A DNA stretch of 52,397 nt from Betaproteobacteria bacterium (GTDB lineage Bacteria; Pseudomonadota; Gammaproteobacteria; Burkholderiales; SG8-39): positions 1 to 52,397 of the forward strand of contig CANKAJ010000017.1 of the NCBI GenBank assembly GCA_947479645.1, in the 5' to 3' direction. The notes beneath the pieces are model-generated. The model did no database searches and was not told the origin of the DNA. It was given only the letters and a program-made list of their open reading frames with translations. A program made the translations under genes and the position numbers. The number at the start of each line of letters is the position of its first letter. Position 1 is the stretch's first letter. This document shows positions 44,780-52,397 of this stretch, piece by piece.

Positions 44780-45751
44780 TTATTCCGCCTGAATGCCGGC
44801 AGCGAGGATGACTTTGCGCCACTTGGCGCTTTCGGCAATCTGGTACTTCATCAATTGCTCGGAGGTCGTTGGAAACGGCACGCTGCCGACGTTGGCGAAA
44901 TACTCCTTGACCTTGGGTTTGCCCAGCGCCGCGACTACCAGCTCATTGGCACGCGCCACCACGTCCTTGCTGGCGCCGGCGGGCAGCCAGGCGCCCAGCC
45001 AGAACGACCATTCGTAGTCGGGAACGCCCGCCTCCTGCATGGTCGGCAGGTCCGGCAGCGCCGGCCAGCGATGCGATGCCGACACCGCCAGCGCGCGCAC
45101 CTTGCCGGCCTTGATCTGCGGCGTGGCCTCGCCCAGATTGACGATCATCAGGTCGATGCGACCTGCGATCAGGTCGATGTTCGCCTGCGGCACGGTCTTG
45201 TACTGGATGTTGACGATCTTCACACCGGTAATGAGCTTGTACAGTTCCACCGCCGCAAGCGTCGACGTGCTACCCGAGCCGAACGTGAGCTTGCCCGGAG
45301 ATTTGCGGGCCAGCGCCGTCAGTTCGGCAACGCTCTTCACCGGCAGATCCGGATTCACCACCATCGCCAGAATGCCCTGGGACACGCCGCTGACCGGAAT
45401 GAAATCCTTCACATAGTCATAGGGCAGGGTTTTGTACAGGCTCTGGTTGGCCGCATGCGTGGAGTTGGTGCCGATGAGGATGGTATAGCCGTCGGGCTTG
45501 GCCTTGGCCACGAAGTCCGCCGCCAGGATGCCGTTGGCGCCAGGCTTGGCTTCGACGATCACAGGGTGCTTGGTCAGCTCGGCAATCTCCGAGCCGATCA
45601 TGCGCGCGGTGTTTTCCGGGAAGCCCACGCCCATGGCGATGAAGCGTTGCGGCCTGGACGGATAGGGCTCCTGCGATAGGGCAAATCCCGATTGGGCCAG
45701 GCCCAGCGCGGCCAGGGCCAGCGCGGGCAGATTTCTTTTCAAGTACCGCAT
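44780..45751 (-). CDS. Bug-type periplasmic receptor (TctC family), copy 5
   Basis: A 323-residue orphan receptor. I start it at the ATG at 45751, with CAGGAGA 6 bases upstream; the frame to 45775 adds eight residues and spoils the signal peptide (MRYLKRNLPALALAALGLAQSGFALSQ). The family blocks are RPQRFIAMGVGFPENTARMIG, AKPDGYTILIGTNSTHAANQSLYKTLPYDYVKDF, and IQYKTVPQANID. The segment GFPENTARM lacks the usual Gly-Gly-x-x-Asp loop that contacts ligand, so the ligand probably differs from those of the other copies. It lies in an operon between the FAH-family and enolase-superfamily genes and is likely to deliver their substrate. Confidence 0.93.
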   Translation of the reverse strand: MRYLKRNLPALALAALGLAQSGFALSQEPYPSRPQRFIAMGVGFPENTARMIGSEIAELTKHPVIVEAKPGANGILAADFVAKAKPDGYTILIGTNSTHAANQSLYKTLPYDYVKDFIPVSGVSQGILAMVVNPDLPVKSVAELTALARKSPGKLTFGSGSTSTLAAVELYKLITGVKIVNIQYKTVPQANIDLIAGRIDLMIVNLGEATPQIKAGKVRALAVSASHRWPALPDLPTMQEAGVPDYEWSFWLGAWLPAGASKDVVARANELVVAALGKPKVKEYFANVGSVPFPTTSEQLMKYQIAESAKWRKVILAAGIQAE

Positions 45752-45764
45752 TTGATTCTCCTGA

Positions 45765-46544
45765 TTACTCTGCAATGACCGGGTTCTTCAATGTTCCGAG
45801 CCCGGTGATATCCACTTCCACCACATCGCCGGCGACCATGTCGAGCGTCGGTTCGTCAGTGCCCATCCAGATCATATCGCCCGGATACAGCGTGTTGTAG
45901 CGGGTCAAGGTGCTGATGGTGACCTCCACGCCGAAGATCATGTCATTCGTCTTGAAGCGGCTGACTTCCTTGCCGTTCAGCCGCACCGTGGTCTCCAGCG
46001 CATCCAGATTGACGTCGGTGTCGATCCACGGCCCCATGGGCTTGAAGGTGTCGGCATTCTTGCCGCGCCAGAAGGTGCGGTCGCCGCGCTGCCAGATGCG
46101 CTCGCTGACATCGTTGCCGATGGAATAGCCGAACACGCAGGACAAGGCATCCTTCTCGGACAGATGCTTGGCCTTCTTGCCGATGATAACGACCAGTTCG
46201 CCTTCATACTGGAGCTTGCCGGCGGAATCGCGCGGAATGACGATGGCCTCACCCGGCCCGATCAGCGCATTGTTGGCGCGATAACCGATATCGGATTGCT
46301 TGGGCAGCACGACGGTCTCGCCAGTGCGCGCCGCCATCTTCTTGCGATGCGTCATGTAATTGAGGCCGGCGGCATAGAACGTCGGGGGAATCACCGGCGG
46401 CAGAATGCGCAGGTCCGCCACCGTCACCTGATTGCCGGTCCTGGTGTGTTCTCCCCAGGGCAATCCGTCCACTTCAATGACCTGGTCGCCCTCAACCATG
46501 CCGTAGTGCGCCTTGCCGTTCGTTTCATATCTGACCCATCTCAT
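45765..46544 (-). CDS. Fumarylacetoacetate hydrolase (FAH) family protein
   Basis: A 259-residue enzyme, first gene of the five-gene operon. The metal site of the family is present: E114 and E116 in YEGELVVIIG, and D145 in GYSIGNDVSERIWQ. The N-terminal domain is short (about residues 1-50), as in 2-oxo-hept-3-ene-dioate hydratases, acylpyruvate hydrolases and 2,4-diketo acid hydrolases. It would cut or hydrate a 2-keto acid with a second oxygen function. I use the ATG at 46544, which has GAGGAG 7 bases before it, not the frame opening at 46643. The following Bug gene starts 13 bases after its stop. Confidence 0.9.
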   Translation of the reverse strand: MRWVRYETNGKAHYGMVEGDQVIEVDGLPWGEHTRTGNQVTVADLRILPPVIPPTFYAAGLNYMTHRKKMAARTGETVVLPKQSDIGYRANNALIGPGEAIVIPRDSAGKLQYEGELVVIIGKKAKHLSEKDALSCVFGYSIGNDVSERIWQRGDRTFWRGKNADTFKPMGPWIDTDVNLDALETTVRLNGKEVSRFKTNDMIFGVEVTISTLTRYNTLYPGDMIWMGTDEPTLDMVAGDVVEVDITGLGTLKNPVIAE

Positions 46545-46583
46545 GACTGACTCCTCGTTTTTATCCATGATTCCAAAATTGAG

Positions 46584-46596
46584 TGGCCACTGGCCA
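46584..46596. promoter_or_regulatory. Palindrome upstream of the FAH operon
   Basis: TGGCCACTGGCCA is a perfect 6-bp inverted repeat around one base, 40 bases upstream of the FAH start. A second small stem, CAACCA with TGGTTG, lies at 46595-46611. Either could be an operator. Confidence 0.35.
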
Positions 46597-46637
46597 ACCA
46601 GCAGTTGGTTGAATTTATCCGTAATACGCTCAGTTCT

Positions 46638-46729
46638 TGTCATCCTGAGCTTAGCGAAGGATCTGCTGTTGCTTTTGAAGCAACAACTTGAAAAGCAGAT
46701 TCTTCGTCGCTACGCTCCTCAGAATGACA
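46638..46729. repeat. Long imperfect hairpin, about 92 bases
   Basis: The left part (TGTCATCCTGAGC ... AGCGAAGGATCTGCT) pairs with the right part (AGCAGATTCTTCG ... CTCAGAATGACA). A perfect inner stem TGTTGCTT/AAGCAACA lies at the tip. The CATCCTGAG-AGCGAAGGATC wording is a repeat type I recall from many unrelated bacterial genomes. It lies between the FAH operon and the DsbA gene, upstream of the former and downstream of the latter. Confidence 0.65.
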
Positions 46730-46752
46730 TTTCAGTGAACTTGAACAAACTG

Positions 46753-47409
46753 CTACGCAGCAGCGGGTGGCGCCTCTGACTTGATCATGGCCTCCAGCAG
46801 TGACTGCGGTTCATGCGCGCCCGAAGCGGCCAGCTTGCGATTGAAAATGAAAAACGGCACGCCCTCCACACCGCTGCCGCGCGCCTGCTCATCGAGTCCG
46901 GACACCTGTTCCAGCTTGTCGCGATCGCCCAGCGCATCGGTCACCTCTTCCGAGGGCAAGCCCACTTGCACCGCCAGCCGCACCAGCACCTCATCCTGGG
47001 TGAGGTCTGCGCCATGCAGAAAATATCCGGTGAACAGCGCCTCGACCATTTCATCCTGCAAACCGTGTTCACCCGCCAGCGCAATCAGGCTGTGCGAGGC
47101 CAGCGTGTTGGGCTGGCGTCTGATCCTGTCGAACGCAAAGGCAATGCCGACCGAACTGCCCAAGCTCTTGACCTGCGCATGCACCTCGCCCCCCTTTTTC
47201 GGGCCGAACTTGCGCGCCATATGTTCGTCGCGCGATATGCCTTCGGCCGGCAGTTCAGGGTTGAGCTGAAACGGGAACCAGCGCACCTGTGGCGGCGGAT
47301 TCTCCGGGAAACGCTCGCAATACAGCGCCACTGCGGCCTCCAGCCGGCGCTTGGCGATGAAGCACCACGGGCAAACCACATCGGAGATGATGTCGATGGA
47401 AAGTGTCAC
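46753..47409 (-). CDS. DsbA-family (FrnE-like) thiol oxidoreductase
   Basis: A 218-residue cytoplasmic member of the DsbA/FrnE group. The thioredoxin-like active site is C13-Pro-Trp-C16 in SDVVCPWCFIAKRRLE, at the very N-terminus with no signal peptide. The helical insert and the cis-Pro loop GVEGVPFFIFNRK (about 177-189) follow. Relatives include FrnE and 2-hydroxychromene-2-carboxylate isomerase. It starts with GTG at 47409 after an AGGA-rich stretch. It is divergent from the acyl-CoA ligase gene, with 128 bases between them and no clear promoter. Confidence 0.92.
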   Translation of the reverse strand: MTLSIDIISDVVCPWCFIAKRRLEAAVALYCERFPENPPPQVRWFPFQLNPELPAEGISRDEHMARKFGPKKGGEVHAQVKSLGSSVGIAFAFDRIRRQPNTLASHSLIALAGEHGLQDEMVEALFTGYFLHGADLTQDEVLVRLAVQVGLPSEEVTDALGDRDKLEQVSGLDEQARGSGVEGVPFFIFNRKLAASGAHEPQSLLEAMIKSEAPPAAA

Positions 47410-47537
47410 GGGGTTTTTTTCCTGCTACGATTCTTGACCGCTCATTCTACTGAGACTCTCCCAATTACGTTGCCACAATTGCGTTGCAAGAGTGCGCCTT
47501 TTCCACCCCGAGACCACGCTCCGGACCGCACGAAATC

Positions 47538-49067
47538 ATGAATGTTCATACCTTATTATTCGCTGAGTTGACCACACGCGCGCAGTCCGCCGCGCTGCAG
47601 GACAACTCGCAAACATACCGCTACGCCGATATCGAGCGCGAAAGCGCGCGCTGCGCCGCATTTCTGACCGGGCTGGGCGCGGCACCCGGTGATCGCGTGG
47701 CGGTGCAGATGCTGCCTACGCCGCAGGCGATCTTGGTGTACCTGGGGGCGCTGCGCGCAGGGCTGGTCTGCGTGCCCATCAGCAGCACGGCCAGCGAAGT
47801 GGAGATTGAAAGCATCATTGAATGCACCGAACCGCGCGTCATTGTGCTCAAGCCCGATGCACCGGTAGCAACACATTCAGCCGTGTACACACTGGCTGAC
47901 GACGGCAGCGGCACACTGCGCGATACCATCAATGCATTGCCCTCCGACAGCGCGTTCAACACCGTGGAACGCGCCGACGACGAGGTGGCTCTGATTCTTT
48001 TCACCGCTGGCACCACTGGCACCACTGGCCGCCCCAAGGGCGCCATGCTGACCCACGGCAATCTGGCCGCCAACGCGGCGGCGCTGCGCAATGTGTGGCG
48101 CCTCAGCGAAGATGATGTGGTGCTGCCCGCGCTGCCATTGCACTATTACTTCGGCTTGTGCGCGGCGATTCATCCCGCGCTGCTGGCCGGTGCAACCCTT
48201 GCGCTGCAGCCCCCGCTTGATGGCGACGCGCTGGTCGGCAGCCTGCGCAAGACCACCCTGCTCATCGGCGAACCGGCCTTCTATGAACGACTGCTGCAGG
48301 AACCCGACCTCAACCACGCCGCCTGCGACAGCATCCGCTTGTGCATTTCCGGTGCGGCACCCTTGCATCGCGACACCTGGACGGCGTTTCACGAGCGCAC
48401 CGGCAAAGCCATCCTGGAGTGCTATGGCCTGCCCGAGGCGGGGATGGTGACGTCCGGCCCCGTCGCTGGCGCAATCAATGGCGCGATGGATAGCGAGTTG
48501 CCCAACCGCCCCGGCACAGTCGGCCTGCCCCTGCCCGGCGTGAAGCTGCGCGTGGTCGGCGCCAACCTCTTGCACATGCCCTTTGACCACGAAGGCGAAG
48601 TGCTGCTCAAGGGACCGACGGTATTCAAGGGTTACTGGCGCATGCCGCAGGAAACCGCCGACGCGTTTTATCCCGACGGCTCGTTCCGCACCGGCGACCT
48701 CGGCCTCCTTGCCGAGGAAGGCTACATCACCTATTCCGGCCACAACGGCGATCAGATCGAGTCCGGCGTATTCACCATCCACCCGAAGGAAGTCGAACTG
48801 GTGCTGCATGACCTCGCCGGTGTCATGGAGTCCGCCATCATCGGCGTGCCGCATGCCGAACTGGGTCAAGCCGCGATCGCGGTCATCGTGCGCGATCCGG
48901 CCATCGCACTCACGGAGGCCGACGTGATGGACGCCATCAAGGCGCAGCTGAAGCCTTTCATGCTGCCCCGGCGCGTGCTGTTCGTGGAGGCGCTGCCGCG
49001 CAATGCCATGGGCCGGGTGAGGAAGGACTTGCTGCGCGAGCAGTACGTAGCGTTGAATACAGACTGA
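47538..49067 (+). CDS. AMP-dependent acyl-CoA ligase-like protein with degenerate active site
   Basis: A 509-residue protein of the ANL superfamily, nearest in layout to malonyl-CoA synthetase (MatB). I start it at the ATG at 47538 (MNVHTLLFAELTTRAQS). It has the overall fold: LILFTAG near 152-158, CISGAAPLHRDTW, ECYGLPEAGMVTSGP near 294-308, and FRTGDLGLLAEEGY. Three key motifs are changed. The P-loop reads AGTTGTTGRPKG, three residues too long because GGCACCACT is duplicated at 48009-48026. The A8 hinge reads GHNGDQ in place of GR.KD. The end reads PRNAMGRVRK, with R493 where the adenylation lysine should be. Activity is doubtful or altered. Confidence 0.85.
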   Translation: MNVHTLLFAELTTRAQSAALQDNSQTYRYADIERESARCAAFLTGLGAAPGDRVAVQMLPTPQAILVYLGALRAGLVCVPISSTASEVEIESIIECTEPRVIVLKPDAPVATHSAVYTLADDGSGTLRDTINALPSDSAFNTVERADDEVALILFTAGTTGTTGRPKGAMLTHGNLAANAAALRNVWRLSEDDVVLPALPLHYYFGLCAAIHPALLAGATLALQPPLDGDALVGSLRKTTLLIGEPAFYERLLQEPDLNHAACDSIRLCISGAAPLHRDTWTAFHERTGKAILECYGLPEAGMVTSGPVAGAINGAMDSELPNRPGTVGLPLPGVKLRVVGANLLHMPFDHEGEVLLKGPTVFKGYWRMPQETADAFYPDGSFRTGDLGLLAEEGYITYSGHNGDQIESGVFTIHPKEVELVLHDLAGVMESAIIGVPHAELGQAAIAVIVRDPAIALTEADVMDAIKAQLKPFMLPRRVLFVEALPRNAMGRVRKDLLREQYVALNTD

Positions 49068-49092
49068 CTGGCGTTTGGATTGGAAAACAATA

Positions 49093-49126
49093 TTGTCAAA
49101 TTAGACTATCAGTCAAATATTGACAA
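49093..49126. terminator. AT-rich imperfect inverted repeat between convergent genes
   Basis: TTGTCAA at 49093-49099 pairs with TTGACAA at 49120-49126, and GACT at 49104-49107 with AGTC at 49111-49114. The 84-base gap is strikingly AT-rich compared with its surroundings. A two-way terminator is the simplest reading. Confidence 0.4.
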
Positions 49127-49151
49127 ATATCTAAGAAAATAATGTGATCAA

Positions 49152-50375
49152 TTACTCCCTCGCCGCACCGGTCGCGATCAGCGCCTCGATTTCCTCGGCC
49201 GAATAACCCGACTCGCGCAGCACTTCGCGGGTCTGCTCGCCCAGCTTCGGCGCGTGGCGACGGAAGCTCATGTCGGCACCCGACCAGCGCGAGGGCACGC
49301 GCAGAGTGCGTATCCGGCCTTCGTGAGGATGGTCCATCTCCTGAAAGAAACCAATCGCGCGCAGATGCGGATCATCGACCAGGTCGTCGATGCTGCGCAC
49401 CGGGCTGCACGGGATGTCGCAGCGCTCCAGCAGTACCAGCCACTCGGCCGTGGTGCGTTCCAGAAACATCTCGCTCAGCATCTTGTACAACTCATCGTAA
49501 TGCCGGGCCCTGACCCCGGCGTCATGAAAGCGCGGATCCGCGTCGTAGAGATCGCCCTTGCCAGTCGCGTGCAGAAACGCCTTCCAGCTCTTGTTGGTGT
49601 AGACCGAAGTGCCGACATAACCATCGCTGGTGCGAAAGGGCCGGCGATACTGCGTCAGCAACCGGTTGTAACCGGTCGGCCCGATCGACGGCACGAACCC
49701 CATGCCGCCGATGTGATCGCCGAGCACGAAGGCCGCCAGCGTTTCGTACATGGGCACTTCGATGGCTTGGCCCGCGCCGGTGCGGCTACGCTGGAACAGG
49801 GCCGCCAGCACCGCATGCGCCGCCGACAGCGCGGTCACGCGATCGGCCATCACCACCGGCACATAGCCGGGTTCGCCGCTGTAGCGCTCGACCAGTTGCG
49901 CCATGCCGGACGCAGCCTGGGTCACGTCGTCCACCGCCGGCTTCTTTGCATACGGGCCATCCTGGCCGAAGCCGACCAGAGATACATAGAGGATGTCGGG
50001 CTTGACTGCGCACAGATCCGCATACGACAGGCCCAGCCGCGCCATGGCCGCCGGGCGCACGTTGTGCACGAACACATCGCAATTCGCGGCCATGCGCAGG
50101 ATGGCGGCGACACCGCCGGGTTTCTTTGCATCGATGCAAATCGAGCGCTTGTTGCGATTGGCCTGCATGTACATCGGCCCCATGTGCGGATGACGCATCG
50201 GACCGGCATGGCGCATGGAATCGCCCTCGGGCTTTTCCACTTTGATCACGTCGGCGCCATAGTCGGCGAGGATCTGCGTGCAATACGGCCCGGTCATCAA
50301 CTGGGTGAGGTCGAGAACGCGAATGCCGTCGAGCGGACGCCCCTTGCCGGCCTGGTCGTTAATGGCTGTGCTCAT
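49152..50375 (-). CDS. Family III CoA-transferase (CaiB/BaiF)
   Basis: A 407-residue enzyme, second gene of a two-gene operon with a Bug receptor. The family blocks are GIRVLDLTQLMTGPYCTQIL (17-36), GADVIKVEKPEGDSMR (40-55), NRNKRSICIDAK (73-84) and the likely catalytic Asp178 in VVMADRVTALSAAH. A methionine- and histidine-rich insert, RHAGPMRHPHMGPMYMQA at 55-72, takes the place of a loop that is usually shorter. AGGAAG precedes the ATG, 8 bases after the receptor stop codon. The substrate is presumably the acid bound by that receptor. Confidence 0.93.
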   Translation of the reverse strand: MSTAINDQAGKGRPLDGIRVLDLTQLMTGPYCTQILADYGADVIKVEKPEGDSMRHAGPMRHPHMGPMYMQANRNKRSICIDAKKPGGVAAILRMAANCDVFVHNVRPAAMARLGLSYADLCAVKPDILYVSLVGFGQDGPYAKKPAVDDVTQAASGMAQLVERYSGEPGYVPVVMADRVTALSAAHAVLAALFQRSRTGAGQAIEVPMYETLAAFVLGDHIGGMGFVPSIGPTGYNRLLTQYRRPFRTSDGYVGTSVYTNKSWKAFLHATGKGDLYDADPRFHDAGVRARHYDELYKMLSEMFLERTTAEWLVLLERCDIPCSPVRSIDDLVDDPHLRAIGFFQEMDHPHEGRIRTLRVPSRWSGADMSFRRHAPKLGEQTREVLRESGYSAEEIEALIATGAARE

Positions 50376-50383
50376 CAGACTTC

Positions 50384-51355
50384 CTATTCCGCCTTCAGGC
50401 CGGCGTCGGCGATGCGGCGCGACCAGGCCTCCAGCTGGCGCTGCACCAGTACCGTCTGTTCCTCGATGCTGTTGGGCGCCACGGTCTTGCCGGCAACGCG
50501 GAATTTTTCGCGCACATCGGCGCGCGTCATCACCTTGCGCACTTCGGCGTTGAGCTGCTTCATCACCTCAGCCGGCGTGCCCGCGGGCGCGGCCAGACCC
50601 ACCCAGACCTGCAGGTCGAAGCCTTCGATGCCCTGCTCGGCGAGCGTGGGCACATCGGGCAGTTGTTCGGAGCGCCGCGCGCCGGTCATGGCCAGCGCAC
50701 GCAGACGCCCGCCCTTGAGGAAGGCGCCGATGGCGGTGGCATCCGAAAAGAGGTAATTCACCTGCCCGCCGGCGGTGTCGGTGGCCGCCTGCGGCTGGCT
50801 CTTGTAGGGCACCGCCAGCGCTTCGACCTTGGCGAGCTTGTTGAAGGTGCTGGCCGCGACGAGGCTGCTGTTCGAGCCGTAACCAAAGGACAGCTTGCGC
50901 GTTTTGGCGACGTTGATGAATTCGGCCACCGAGCCCGCCACCGACGGATGCACCGCGAACACCAGCGGGTCGGTGATCAGCAGCGACACATGCGCGAAAT
51001 CCTTGACCGGGTCGTAGGACAGGTTCCTGATCAGCCCGGGGTTGGCCGAGTGCGTGGCGCTGCTGGTGATCACCAGCGTGTAGCCATCCGCCGGCGACTT
51101 GACCACGAAGTCGGTGCCGATGCGACCATCGGCACCCGCCTTGTTTTCAACGATGACCGGCTGGCCCAGGGTCTTGGTCAGTTCGTCGGCCACCGCGCGA
51201 CCGATCCAGTCGGTGCCGCTGCCGGCCGTGAACGGGACGATGATGCGCAGTGGCTTGTCCGGAAAGGCAGCCCAGGCAGCACCGCACACAGACAGCAGCG
51301 CTGCCGCGGACGCTGTCACCAGCGTCATGAGTTGTCGAGCCCGTGCGTTCCACAT
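50384..51355 (-). CDS. Bug-type periplasmic receptor (TctC family), copy 6
   Basis: A 323-residue orphan receptor. Three ATG codons stand in a row at 51361, 51358 and 51355. AGAGGAG touches the first one, so the third has the best spacing and I use it. The signal peptide has the core LMTLVTASAAALLSVCGAAWA. Family blocks are KPLRIIVPFTAGSGTDWIGRAV, PADGYTLVITSSATHSANPGL and VPYKSQPQAATD. It is co-transcribed with the CoA-transferase downstream and divergent from the enoyl-CoA hydratase gene. Confidence 0.93.
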   Translation of the reverse strand: MWNARARQLMTLVTASAAALLSVCGAAWAAFPDKPLRIIVPFTAGSGTDWIGRAVADELTKTLGQPVIVENKAGADGRIGTDFVVKSPADGYTLVITSSATHSANPGLIRNLSYDPVKDFAHVSLLITDPLVFAVHPSVAGSVAEFINVAKTRKLSFGYGSNSSLVAASTFNKLAKVEALAVPYKSQPQAATDTAGGQVNYLFSDATAIGAFLKGGRLRALAMTGARRSEQLPDVPTLAEQGIEGFDLQVWVGLAAPAGTPAEVMKQLNAEVRKVMTRADVREKFRVAGKTVAPNSIEEQTVLVQRQLEAWSRRIADAGLKAE

Positions 51356-51681
51356 CATCATCTCCTCTAACAGGAATATTGCATTCGAATCCTGCCTGAT
51401 GGCAGGGCAGAGGCAAGTGTTACATTGTTGCCCTGCCGCGCGGAATGCGCGGCTGCATTCGCAGGGATTGTCGCATACCTTTTTATCCGGATCGGACCAG
51501 GTTCAACAGCAACTGATGTAGCGATTTTCCAGGGGAATTTCCTTTCATTTCGAATTGGACTCGGAGGTCCACGCAGGAGCCGCATCTACGGAGGATATTG
51601 CAAGCATGTATTACTCGATTGAAATTTTGACCATGCACATCGGCGCGACGCTGCCAGGTGCAATCACGGCAGAACAACATC
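51356..51681. other. Intergenic region between divergent Bug and enoyl-CoA hydratase genes
   Basis: These 326 bases hold no gene I can support. GGCAGGGCA (51401-51409) and TGCCCTGCC (51429-51437) form a perfect 9-bp inverted repeat with a 19-base gap, near the Bug gene. The part from about 51470 to 51640 is AT-rich and should contain promoters in both directions, but I see no pair of boxes convincing enough to mark. Confidence 0.6.
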
Positions 51682-52397
51682 ATGACTGACGTGCTGCTGA
51701 CCGAAAACCACGGCGGCGTGCGCGTGCTGACCATGAACCGCCCCGACAAGATGAACGCGCTGAACAACGCTCTGACCGCAGCGCTGCTCGAGGCGCTGCT
51801 CGGCGCCGATGCCGACGAGTCAGTCAATGCGCTCATTCTCACCGGCGCGGGGCGCGGCTTCTGCGCCGGCGCCGACGTGACCGAATTCAAGGACATGTCG
51901 AGCGACAACCCGGACGCCGCCGGTGCGCGCGCGGAACTGACCACGCGAGTGCACGCCGCTTTCGTGCAGATCTCGGTGCCGGTGATCTGTTCCGTCAACG
52001 GCTATGCCATGGGCGGCGGCTGCGGACTGGCGATTGCAGGTGATATGGCCATCGCCGCCGAGAGCGCCAGCTTCGGTTATCCGGAAACGCGCCGCAACGC
52101 CGTCGCCGCCATCGTCATGGCCAACCTGCTGCGCCAGGTCGGGCGCAAGGCCGCCTACGAACTGGTGTCGCTGGGCGAGAAGAAATCAGCACAAAGGGCG
52201 CTGGAACTGGGCATGGTCAATCGTGTCGTGCCCGACAACCAGCTCATGCCCGAAGCGCTCGCCATGGCGCAAAGCATCGCCGGCCAGACGCGCTCCTCGC
52301 AGCGCGCCACCAAGCGATTGTTCCATCGCGTCGCCGACATGCGCCTGCTCGACGCACTGGAAATCGGCCGTGACGCCAACATGGTGATGCGCAGCTA
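51682..52397 (+). CDS. Enoyl-CoA hydratase/isomerase family protein (3' end cut off)
   Basis: A crotonase-fold enzyme, open from the ATG at 51682 to the window edge, 238 codons. The oxyanion-hole segments are GRGFCAGADVTEF (57-69) and NGYAMGGGCGLAIAGD (106-121). Of the two glutamates of true hydratases, the second is present as E135 in GYPETRR, but the first (GGGCE in hydratases) is replaced by G115. This favours an isomerase, a hydrolase or another crotonase reaction over hydration. No clear Shine-Dalgarno precedes the ATG. It is divergent from the Bug/CoA-transferase operon and probably acts on the same thioester. Confidence 0.9.
   Translation, partial: MTDVLLTENHGGVRVLTMNRPDKMNALNNALTAALLEALLGADADESVNALILTGAGRGFCAGADVTEFKDMSSDNPDAAGARAELTTRVHAAFVQISVPVICSVNGYAMGGGCGLAIAGDMAIAAESASFGYPETRRNAVAAIVMANLLRQVGRKAAYELVSLGEKKSAQRALELGMVNRVVPDNQLMPEALAMAQSIAGQTRSSQRATKRLFHRVADMRLLDALEIGRDANMVMRS

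Overview
The window reads as chromosomal DNA of a GC-rich betaproteobacterium, most likely an environmental member of the Burkholderiales. The reasons are six orphan periplasmic receptors of the Bug/TctC type, many family III CoA-transferases, a divergent ilvD/lgt pair, and many long open frames on the strand opposite real genes. I see no rRNA, tRNA, CRISPR array, phage gene, integrase or transposase, and no recognisable transcriptional regulator.

Layout. (1) 1-11048, all minus strand: two tandem Bug receptors, a double-length CaiB-type CoA-transferase, a complete COG1840-type ABC importer, and a SulP-STAS-cNMP permease cut by the window edge. (2) 11310-14660, plus: a single-chain biotin-dependent acyl-CoA carboxylase behind a leader rich in inverted and direct repeats. 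(3) 14781-19824: MmgE/PrpD protein and ilvD (minus), then lgt, a YdcH-like protein and a UPF0149/SEC-C protein (plus). (4) 20014-25907, plus: an MFS carrier, a lipoprotein hydrolase, a Bug receptor and a tandem pair of MFS carriers. (5) 25991-30385: exported methyltransferase and ankyrin protein (minus), CoA-transferase plus Bug receptor (plus), TauE/SafE permease (minus). (6) 30620-32632: a TPR/O-GlcNAc-transferase-like protein. (7) 32669-41625, minus: a seven-gene operon with a second ABC importer, an alpha-methylacyl-CoA racemase, a CoA-transferase, an FAD oxidoreductase and a hydrolase. (8) 41911-46544, minus: a five-gene operon with FAH-family hydrolase, Bug receptor, enolase-superfamily enzyme, cysteine-free AhpD-like protein and atypical SDR. 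(9) 46753-52397: DsbA/FrnE protein, a degenerate acyl-CoA ligase, a Bug/CoA-transferase pair and an enoyl-CoA hydratase cut by the right edge.

Taken together the region looks like a catabolic gene collection for organic acids: receptors and ABC importers bring carboxylates in, CaiB-type transferases attach CoA, and racemase, carboxylase, hydratase, hydrolases and dehydrogenases process the thioesters. Substrates cannot be named from sequence alone.

The most unusual signals lie between or at the edges of genes. Two 99-bp MITE-like elements at 14681 and 41802 share imperfect terminal repeats. A direct repeat at 22204 and 25980 holds the overlapping 3' ends of two convergent genes and brackets a 3.7-kb transporter cassette. 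The acyl-CoA ligase has a 9-bp duplication in its P-loop and lacks its catalytic lysine. The carboxylase may start at a rare ATT codon. Two Bug paralogues keep an identical 21-bp leader element at the same distance from their start codons.
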